A stretch of DNA of 11,725 bases, from positions 1 through 11,725 of the forward strand of contig CAZXQG010000083.1 of the NCBI GenBank assembly GCA_964642725.1. The letters run 5' to 3'. Position 1 is the stretch's first letter. Every line of letters starts with the position of its first letter. The DNA comes from JAGVPT01 sp964642725. GTDB taxonomy: Bacteria; Bacteroidota; Ignavibacteria; UBA10030; UBA8401. The notes beneath the pieces were generated by a model. That model made no database searches. It was not told the origin of the DNA and saw only the letters and a program-made list of their open reading frames with translations. Positions 6,453 through 11,725 of the stretch are shown here, in pieces. The position numbers and the translations under genes are program-made.

Positions 6453-8531
6453 TTATTTCATCAACATCAACTTCTTCGTTTCAACAAAACTTCCGGCCGT
6501 CAGCCTGTAAAAATACACACCGCTTGACAATCCGCCCGCGTCAAAGGTCGTCGAATGAATGCCCGCATTTTGACGCTCATCAACTAACGTCGCAATTTCC
6601 TTGCCCAACACATCGTAGACCCTGAGGGTGACACTTGTCCTCACCGGCAGTGAATAGCTGATTACCGTCGTTGGGTTGAAGGGGTTCGGATAATTCTGGC
6701 CGAGAGCATAACCAACCGGCGCACGGGAACTTCTGTTCAGAGTACCTGTCAGTGTGCTGTCGTACTCAATCACAACCATATCCCAATATTTTATCTGCGG
6801 CAGCGTAAAAGAAATTCTGCCGCTGTCTTGTGTAAAGGAGAGATCGACGTCCGCCCCGCCGTAAAAATCCGGCGATGCCGTCCATACTCTCTTAACAAAA
6901 CTATCCGTTGAAAATGATATGGTGACATTTCTCACGGTATCAGGTTCGGGTTGAGTCCCGTAACGATCCCGCCACTGAAGGCTGGCTGCGTCTGTATAAT
7001 TCAGAAGATGGAGGATTTGCAGATTGTTCTTCTGTTTCACAAAATACCACAATGCACCAAGCTGCTGGACGGAAGAAATCTGCGCACCCGAGGATGTGAA
7101 TAACTGCAGTGTAGCCGCCCGGACACTGTCCCGCAACAAATTCTCGTACGCAGTAAGAAAATCGTAGTAGTGTACGAGATCCCCTTTCAATTCATTCGTC
7201 ATCTGGAGATTGCCATTGGGAAAATACTCCTTGCACAACATGTGCTCACCCAGTTCGATGTGAGCACCGCCGGACGCGAAAATAACCGCATCCGTCATTA
7301 AGACGCCCGGTGTACTGAACCATCCCGGATTGTCGCCGAGATTGTAATCCATGTATGCTGCAAGCACCGTGCTGCAATGCCCGCCGCTCAATGCATAGTT
7401 CGTATTAATGATTGAAACAAGGTCAGAATAGTTGACCGAGGGATCCCATACTTCCGAATAGAGAAAATCAACCGGCGCCTGAGCGATGTTCGATTGCCCG
7501 TACTGATTCACCGCGTTCATGACCATATCTTTATTCAGATAGCTCTTGGCCCCCTGTATAAAAGAGGTGAACGAGTTTGAGACGACAACCGGCTGCCCGG
7601 CGTAATTATACATCGTCCCCCAATCGCCAAGCTGATCGATCTGCCATCCATCGAATGCAAGAGCTTCAAAAGCGCTATCTTCCTGTCTCAAGAGATACGC
7701 ACGCCATTGTGCATTCGAAGGATCCATAAGATAAATGTTGCTTGCCCAGCCTGACGGAAGCTGAACGACTTCCCGTGTCTGGTGATTTGTGTCTTTGTAC
7801 AAACTCCATTCGGTGGCCACCCCGTCCTGATCGGCATTCGCATATGCGCCGTAACACAGATTATAGGACATTGCTTTCATTGCATGCGCGTGCGCCGTTT
7901 GAATGTACCCGGAAACTGTCGTAAAATAATTAATTCTGTTGGCTATATCGTTCCAGTAGGGAGCCGGAGCCTGCGGGGTTCCTTTCAGCGGCATGTTGTG
8001 TTTATACTGCCAGTCATAGAACTGTAATCCATTGATGTGATAACGATTCAAAACTTCTGCCACCGAGTCCATTTCTGTCTGTTGCATAAATGGGTAGCTG
8101 GAAAGAAATCCATACCGGGGGAACCTGTTCCAAGTGGAGGATACATCAACAGCAGTGCTGGCGTGATCCAGCAGCAAGCCGGCCTTCGTCAGGAATATGT
8201 CGACAAAATATCCTCTGTAATCCGCATGCGGGGATGTCCAGCTCCATCCGATTTTGTTAACGGAAGTTATATCCAGAGAATCCTGTGCCACGACATAGCC
8301 AAGATGACTGTACCTGACATGCAACGTGCAGCTGTCCACGATGGAATTGAACGTAAGATTGAATAAAACAGTGTCCCCGAAATTGTACTGCGCTTTGTCG
8401 GTCTGAATCTCCCAGAGAACCTGCCCTTGCTGAGAACCGATATAACCAGTAAGCTGGGCACAAGAGTTGCGCGAAAGCACGCAACATAGTGCTGACTCAA
8501 CCAGAAAAAGGGGAAATGTTTTAAGATTCAT
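6453..8531 (-). CDS. Secreted GH66 dextranase-like glycoside hydrolase with T9SS C-terminal sorting domain
   Basis: The protein has 692 residues from ATG at 8531-8529. This start is preferred over an ATG seven codons upstream because AAGAAGG lies 5 bases before it and it directly begins a signal peptide ('MNLKTFPLFLVES...NSCA' before QL). Residues about 35-130 are an Ig-like N-terminal domain. Residues about 135-470 are the GH66 (alpha/beta)8 catalytic domain, with hallmark blocks RFPRYGFLS, INGLQFYDWQYKH, NLCYGAY, FDGWQIDQLGD, VMNAVNQYG, FLYSEVWDP and GVLMTDAVIFASGGAHIELGEH. By family analogy Asp299 (QIDQ) is the nucleophile and Glu360 (YSEVWD) the acid/base. A beta-domain follows, then a tail from about 607 (GYALGQNYPNPFNPTT) ending KKLMLMK, a T9SS sorting domain. 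GH66 enzymes cut alpha-1,6-glucan (dextran) or make cycloisomaltooligosaccharides. I see no inserted CBM35, the feature of the cyclising members, so dextranase is the better guess. It is monocistronic. Confidence 0.92.
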   Translation of the reverse strand: MNLKTFPLFLVESALCCVLSRNSCAQLTGYIGSQQGQVLWEIQTDKAQYNFGDTVLFNLTFNSIVDSCTLHVRYSHLGYVVAQDSLDITSVNKIGWSWTSPHADYRGYFVDIFLTKAGLLLDHASTAVDVSSTWNRFPRYGFLSSYPFMQQTEMDSVAEVLNRYHINGLQFYDWQYKHNMPLKGTPQAPAPYWNDIANRINYFTTVSGYIQTAHAHAMKAMSYNLCYGAYANADQDGVATEWSLYKDTNHQTREVVQLPSGWASNIYLMDPSNAQWRAYLLRQEDSAFEALAFDGWQIDQLGDWGTMYNYAGQPVVVSNSFTSFIQGAKSYLNKDMVMNAVNQYGQSNIAQAPVDFLYSEVWDPSVNYSDLVSIINTNYALSGGHCSTVLAAYMDYNLGDNPGWFSTPGVLMTDAVIFASGGAHIELGEHMLCKEYFPNGNLQMTNELKGDLVHYYDFLTAYENLLRDSVRAATLQLFTSSGAQISSVQQLGALWYFVKQKNNLQILHLLNYTDAASLQWRDRYGTQPEPDTVRNVTISFSTDSFVKRVWTASPDFYGGADVDLSFTQDSGRISFTLPQIKYWDMVVIEYDSTLTGTLNRSSRAPVGYALGQNYPNPFNPTTVISYSLPVRTSVTLRVYDVLGKEIATLVDERQNAGIHSTTFDAGGLSSGVYFYRLTAGSFVETKKLMLMK

Positions 8532-8990
8532 CGCATCCTTCTTATCGCTCAAATGCCGAGTCGGAAATTGTCCACATATGTGTTTACATCCGCTCTGCCC
8601 CCGGTCAATCTATTATCAAGTTAATGAAAACTAATTATGGAACAAGAGAAGCGGCGATGAGCACAAGGGCTTACCCGGATTCGGTCTGATCTGATCCGAT
8701 TACTACAGCATTCTATTTCGTCATCAGAATCTTTTCCGGTCACTCTTACTTGGGCAATAAAAAAAACCGCTGTTGTTGGAAGACAACAGGGATTTTTCGT
8801 TTGTGAATAAGAGAGAATGGCGGCAACTGACCTCCCTCATTGGACACTTAACTCAAAAGTTTATAACTTTATGGCAGATTGTTTTTGGGCATGTCGTATA
8901 GGCAGCTGGAAATTGAATATAGGGGCGAGCCTCGAACCGTGTGGACTCCAACTAAAACAGGCACAGGACATTTCATGCTGGGAGGCGCAA
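8532..8990. other. Intergenic stretch between divergent genes
   Basis: These 459 bases separate the minus-strand GH66 gene from the plus-strand exported protein. Beyond the palindrome at 8759-8797 I see no gene. A plus-strand open frame continues upstream of 8991 to an ATG at 8817, but that part has no ribosome binding site and no signal-peptide character. No clear promoter consensus stands out for either flanking gene. Confidence 0.5.
8759..8797 (-). terminator. Orphan terminator-type palindrome related to the one at 6384-6419
   Basis: CTGTTGT (8770-8776) pairs with ACAACAG (8783-8789), and the stem is extended imperfectly by C- and A-rich bases pairing with G- and T-rich ones. In the minus-strand sense the stem is followed by eight T residues. 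The minus-strand sense shares 'AAATCCCTG.TGTCT' and 'CAACA' with the palindrome after the GH66 gene. It lies between two divergently oriented genes, where no transcript is obviously terminated. Confidence 0.55.
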
Positions 8991-9449
8991 ATGAGAATTA
9001 ACGTTAGAATTCTGTTAACGTCGGTTTCATTCATCGCAATGACAACGCCATCGTACGCCAAACAGGATCAACCGGCAAGAGATTCCGTAATGGCGGAAAA
9101 ACAGCTGCAGAAACAGAATGAAGAAATGCCAATAGACTTCAGCGGGACATGGATCGATCGCGACGATCTGAATACCGAAGCGTGGTGGTTCAGATTCAAC
9201 GTTGCAGAAGACAAAATTGTGATAACGTATGGTGAAGCTTATTCCATTGCAAATCATGTGTTTGCCTGGGCTGCGTTAACCGGCCGTTCTTTTGCCGGGT
9301 CAATGAACTCATCTCCCGGACCGCTGGGAGGCTCATCCATTCCATTGAGAATACAAGGGACCATCAGCGCCGATAATAATGAAGTCGACATGACTGTCTA
9401 TTACGAAGCGGGTGCCCCTGGTGCTTACCATATGGTCAGAAGAAAGTGA
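8991..9449 (+). CDS. Small exported protein of unknown function
   Basis: The protein has 152 residues. Start is ATG at 8991, chosen because GGGAGG lies 5 bases before it and it begins a clear signal peptide (residues 1-23, ending PSYA before KQDQ). The same frame stays open upstream, but that part shows no start signal. The mature protein has a short, charged, possibly helical N-terminal stretch (about 27-46) and then an apparently all-beta region: FSGTW (50-54), WWFRFNV, DKIVITYG, SIPLRIQGTIS, EVDMTVYYE. The GTW near the first strand recalls the G-x-W of lipocalin-like barrels, but this is weak. I recognise no family. It stands alone, with a strong terminator 67 bases downstream, and probably acts in the periplasm or outside the cell. 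Confidence 0.75.
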   Translation: MRINVRILLTSVSFIAMTTPSYAKQDQPARDSVMAEKQLQKQNEEMPIDFSGTWIDRDDLNTEAWWFRFNVAEDKIVITYGEAYSIANHVFAWAALTGRSFAGSMNSSPGPLGGSSIPLRIQGTISADNNEVDMTVYYEAGAPGAYHMVRRK

Positions 9450-9516
9450 CGGAAGGTGCAGGTAAAGAAGATGTTGTTGCTCAAGTAACTTTTCCGAGCT
9501 TCCAGCGATCACATTC

Positions 9517-9545
9517 AGCCCAGATTCCTTATCTGGGCTTTTTTT
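9517..9545 (+). terminator. Rho-independent terminator of the small exported protein gene
   Basis: A perfect 9-base stem AGCCCAGAT / ATCTGGGCT with a 5-base loop is followed directly by a run of T (seven T counting the last stem base). It lies 67 bases downstream of the stop at 9449. Confidence 0.9.
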
Positions 9546-9649
9546 GTTCCTTGACTTTTCGACTAATTGACTATACCTTATCCCCGAGTAAAAGTAGATC
9601 AACCGAAATCATGGGAGGACGATGGTGCGGTTGGGCTGAGAATATCAAG

Positions 9650-9690
9650 AAACCTCTGGATTTCCGTGCCGCGGAATGAAAGAGGTTTTT
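9650..9690 (+). terminator. Second terminator-like hairpin, compound stem
   Basis: The outer stem AAACCTCT (9650-9657) pairs with AGAGGTTT (9681-9688), followed by further T. An inner stem TTCCG / CGGAA (9662-9666 with 9672-9676) sits inside. It lies about 105 bases after the previous terminator, with no recognised gene between. Confidence 0.5.
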
Positions 9691-9832
9691 GCATTTATAG
9701 TGACAGATAGAGAAGATCTTTGCGGTTTATGATGTCGGTCGAACAAATGTTGGAGTATCTACACGAAGAAGGAAAGGCAATTCCCAAGTGAGGCGGGAAG
9801 CGGTGAACAAATCAGTGCCATTTCCAACAAAT

Positions 9833-9964
9833 AATCTTGTTTGTAACCGGTCACGAAGTGGTGCCTTCGGCACAAGGCGCGGAGAACGCCAAGAGTATTG
9901 TTGTTCTTAATACCTATAACTTCATCGCGTGCTTGGCGCCTCGCGGTTGTAAAAATACAAGATT
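9833..9964. repeat. Large imperfect inverted repeat, REP/MITE-like intergenic element
   Basis: The ends AATCTTGT (9833-9840) and ACAAGATT (9957-9964) are perfect reverse complements. Inside them AACCG occurs on the left, answered by CGGTT on the right. Further in, AAGGCGCGGAGAACGCC (9874-9890) imperfectly matches the reverse complement of the segment around TGCTTGGCGCCTCGCGG (9930-9946). A small hairpin GTGCC-TTC-GGCAC (9861-9873) interrupts the left arm. The 'AGGCGC..AG.ACGC' wording resembles intergenic repeats found in many environmental bacterial genomes. No transposase is present, so any mobility would need help in trans. Confidence 0.5.
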
Positions 9965-10181
9965 CTTTTTGAGAACCGGCACGAGAGTTATATATGTCGT
10001 TTTCTCTACCCGCTGATATTTTTCCAGTTTTCCTGTAATTTAAAATCAATTCCGGTTGATTGCACCTTCTTTGCAGGAAGTATACCTCAAGCCGCCGGGC
10101 GCGCGGATAGCGTTCACTTCCGGGGTTCATCGCATCGGTTGGGCCATATGTCAACACTCATCAATTTGAAGGAGATAAACA

Positions 10182-11198
10182 ATGCTACCATTCTACCGTC
10201 ATTCAATTGTATTGGCACTCGTTGTCGGAATCCTTGCAACATGCAGCGGATGCAAGAAAAGCGACTCGGTCACCAATCCGACAAACGTCGCTCTCTATAA
10301 TGTAACCGCTACGGTCTATAATCCCCAGGGCCAACCCCAGGGAGGCGCTACGCTCGCACTGCAGAATCCTCCCTCGGAAGCGGGCACATTCTCCGCGACG
10401 ACAGACAGCGCCGGCACCGCCACGATCCAGTCGCCGGCCGGACAACGGACGCTCGTCGCAAAGATGGGAACTGTCTTCCAGGCGACTTTGAACGTGAACG
10501 TCACAGCAAACCCCGCCGGCAACATGATTACCAACCCATTGCAATTGCAGCAAAACAGAGCGCTCGGGAAGGTTCTCGTTATAACAGCCGACGCCGAACA
10601 ACTGGAAGACGTTTTGCGCGTCATCGGGTATACAGTATTTGATTCCGTTTATATCGACACTCTGCGGGACCAAGCCAACACCGATTCCACGAAGCTTCTT
10701 ACTTCCTTGAAACAGTACTCACTGATCTTCTCAGATTGTGACGGGGGTACCGAGGGAGACGATGATTATGCAGCGCTTTCACGAACATATGGCCGGTATG
10801 TCCAGAGCGGCGGAAAAATGTACGGCGGGCATTTTAACTATTACCATCTGCAGCGTATCTGGCCGCCGTACTACACAATGGAGGACGCTCAAGATAATCC
10901 TACTCAGGATTCCATCAAAATTGTCAATTCGGCACTCGCGGGCTTCGTAGGATTTACCACCGCAAGCTGGGATTCTTCCACAGATTCCAGAGACCTCTCT
11001 GGCTATGAACACTTTACAGACTTACCGCCAACCTCTACAGTATACGCGACGATCTCTTGGACGAATCCCAAGATTGCCGTTATAGTCGAGAACCATCTCG
11101 GAACCGGAAAGTACCTCTGGACAGATTACCACAACCAGGATATAAAAGATGTGGCACACCTCGTAAAAATTGTTCAGTACTTCCTGCTGAATATGTAG
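10182..11198 (+). CDS. Lipoprotein with carboxypeptidase-regulatory-like domain and amidotransferase-like (ThuA/GATase fold) domain
   Basis: The protein has 338 residues, with AAGGAG 7 bases before the ATG. A hydrophobic leader ends in CSGC-KKS, so Cys24 is the probable lipidated residue and the protein is membrane-anchored. Residues about 38-120 look like a carboxypeptidase-regulatory-like Ig fold (VTATVYNPQGQPQGGATLAL ... TTDSAGTATI ... GQRTLVAKMG). Residues about 128-338 look like a Rossmann-like amidotransferase fold of the ThuA type: KVLVITADAEQLEDVLRVIGY, then LIFSDCDGG, YGRYVQSGGKMYGGHFNYY, and near the end GTGKYLWTDYHNQDI followed by a final helix. Cys186 in SDCDGG lies at the place where such folds place an elbow residue, but I see no clear catalytic triad, so it may be a binding rather than a catalytic domain. 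The domain fold assignments are inference; gene and lipoprotein calls are firm. It is monocistronic, bounded by a terminator. Confidence 0.85.
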   Translation: MLPFYRHSIVLALVVGILATCSGCKKSDSVTNPTNVALYNVTATVYNPQGQPQGGATLALQNPPSEAGTFSATTDSAGTATIQSPAGQRTLVAKMGTVFQATLNVNVTANPAGNMITNPLQLQQNRALGKVLVITADAEQLEDVLRVIGYTVFDSVYIDTLRDQANTDSTKLLTSLKQYSLIFSDCDGGTEGDDDYAALSRTYGRYVQSGGKMYGGHFNYYHLQRIWPPYYTMEDAQDNPTQDSIKIVNSALAGFVGFTTASWDSSTDSRDLSGYEHFTDLPPTSTVYATISWTNPKIAVIVENHLGTGKYLWTDYHNQDIKDVAHLVKIVQYFLLNM

Positions 11199-11218
11199 GC
11201 TGATGCATTTCCGACCTG

Positions 11219-11256
11219 AAGCCGATTCGCTCAAGGGTGAGTCGGCTTTTCTTTTT
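11219..11256 (+). terminator. Rho-independent terminator of the lipoprotein gene
   Basis: A 10-base stem (11219-11228 with 11239-11248, one T-G wobble) encloses a 10-base loop. It is followed by TTTTCTTTTT, 20 bases after the stop codon. Confidence 0.88.
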
Positions 11257-11686
11257 GGGGCGTGTTCATTGTTACGGATCTGGTTCCGATAAGGATGTTC
11301 TGTGTGCATCGGGGGAGAAAACTGTATTTGATGTGCCCGGTGATACGATCAATTTTAACTCCGGCAGCTGGAGATCAGATGTCTCAATTCAATAATTTCC
11401 CCGCATTTATATTTGCGTTTAATCCAATAAGCTTTTACATTTACATAGACCCACGCGCAAGGGGCTCCATTCCCTTCTTTGTCTTCCCTTCCACGATGTG
11501 CCCGTCGTGCGGGCTTTTCCATTCTCTCAAGACCCTTCCCTGCACGAAGTAATCTCAAATTATATTCACTGCTATTGCTTTCAATCATGCAAAAAGGCTG
11601 ATAGAACTGCACAGCCAAATTGTGCAATAGTTCTGCTCACCCTACAGTACTGACTTTAAAAAAAAAGTGCTCGTGAGGTCTAGCCA
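11257..11686. other. Gene-free stretch with hairpins before the right-edge gene
   Basis: No convincing gene was found. A small hairpin GCCCG-N5-CGGGC followed by TTTT lies at 11500-11518. An 11-base-pair hairpin with a 3-base bulge lies at 11603-11634. A minus-strand open frame (11627-11355) would need a TTG start without a clear ribosome binding site and is not called. Confidence 0.5.
11603..11634 (+). promoter_or_regulatory. Hairpin upstream of the radical SAM gene
   Basis: AGAACTGCACA (11603-11613) pairs with TGTGC (11621-11625) and, after a 3-base bulge, AGTTCT (11629-11634). It lies 52 bases before the ATG at 11687. It lacks a T-tract, so it may be an operator or part of the mRNA leader rather than a terminator; function unknown. 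Confidence 0.3.
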
Positions 11687-11725
11687 ATGAACATCTTAAT
11701 GGTATATCCGAAGTATCCCGATACG
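11687..11725 (+). CDS. Probable B12-binding radical SAM protein, N-terminal 13 codons only
   Basis: The frame reads MNILMVYPKYPDT before the window ends. GTGAGG lies 8 bases before the ATG. The start 'ILMVYPxYPDT' is characteristic of B12-binding-domain radical SAM proteins of the DUF4070/hopanoid-methylase-like group, which commonly begin KILLVYPxYPDTFWSF. The iron-sulfur CxxxCxxC motif would lie far outside the window, so the family call rests on the first residues only. Confidence 0.6.
   Translation, partial: MNILMVYPKYPDT

Larger units (their letters stand above)
9546..10181. other. Gene-free stretch of about 640 bases
   Basis: No convincing gene was found on either strand. It holds a second terminator-like hairpin (9650-9690), preceded at 9622-9639 by GGGAGGAC and a tiny frame encoding MVRLG. 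It also holds a large imperfect inverted repeat (9833-9964) and a short 6+6 dyad AATCAA-N6-TTGATT at 10044-10061 upstream of the lipoprotein gene. A minus-strand open frame spans 9759-10157 but has an unlikely composition and covers the inverted repeat, so I do not call it. Confidence 0.5.

Noticed and set aside
8709..8735. Minus-strand fragment encoding KILMTK then stop, like the end of a T9SS-tailed protein (compare KKLMLMK).
   Set aside because: Only seven residues match, stops lie directly before it, and the palindrome is on the wrong side for a decayed gene followed by its terminator; chance cannot be excluded.
8817..8990. In-frame extension of the small exported protein to an ATG at 8817.
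   Set aside because: No ribosome binding site, and it would bury the clear signal peptide that begins at 8991 behind GGGAGG.
9974..9990. CGGCACG followed by GTTAT on the plus strand, resembling a sigma-54 promoter for the lipoprotein gene.
   Set aside because: The invariant GC at -12 is replaced by AT, and the gene begins about 190 bases further on.
9759..10157. Minus-strand open frame of 132 codons.
   Set aside because: It spans the large inverted repeat, has unlikely composition and no start signals.
11355..11627. Minus-strand open frame of 90 codons.
   Set aside because: Needs a TTG start with no clear ribosome binding site, overlaps two hairpins, and the protein resembles no family I know.

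Overview
The window looks like a chromosomal segment from an FCB-group bacterium (Bacteroidota, most likely Ignavibacteriota/Kryptonia-like). The main clue is a secreted enzyme that ends in a type IX secretion (T9SS) sorting domain of the 'GQNYPNPFNPTT' kind, which is common in Ignavibacteria and their relatives. Base composition is roughly balanced. I see no rRNA, tRNA, CRISPR array, transposase or phage gene. The taxonomic call is inference from one domain plus general style.

Left part (1-6299, all minus strand). A hybrid-free two-component pair is encoded first: a membrane histidine kinase (6299-3846), overlapped by 11 bases by an NtrC-type sigma-54 activator (3856-2450). Next comes a 198-base gap holding a full-consensus sigma-54 promoter (TGGCACG-N4-TTGCA, 2294-2279). 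About 115 bases upstream of its predicted start of transcription lies a perfect 8+8 base dyad (2372-2394) that looks like the activator's binding site. The promoter points into three genes: a stand-alone receiver protein (2251-1892), an outer-membrane monoheme cytochrome c fused to a porin-like barrel (1811-468, architecture like Cyc2), and a periplasmic cupredoxin (401 to beyond the left edge). The cupredoxin keeps the visible His, Cys and His of a type-1 copper site. An outer-membrane cytochrome-porin followed by a blue-copper-like protein recalls Cyc2/rusticyanin of iron-oxidising Acidithiobacillus. Here it appears as a compact, self-regulated sigma-54 module. I consider this the most interesting system in the window: a candidate extracellular electron-transfer module whose sensor, activator, enhancer, promoter and redox proteins sit together.

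Middle (6300-8531, minus strand). A secreted GH66 family dextranase-like enzyme with a T9SS tail is bounded on both sides by two related palindromes of the terminator type. It is separated from the kinase gene by one of them.

Right part (8532-11725, plus strand). A small exported protein of unknown function (8991-9449) is followed by a strong terminator. Then comes a 640-base gene-free stretch with a second terminator-like hairpin and a large imperfect inverted repeat resembling the REP/MITE-like intergenic repeats of environmental bacteria. It is followed by a lipoprotein with a carboxypeptidase-regulatory-like domain and an amidotransferase-like domain (10182-11198), its terminator, a gene-free 430-base stretch with hairpins, and the first 13 codons of a probable B12-binding radical SAM protein at the right edge.
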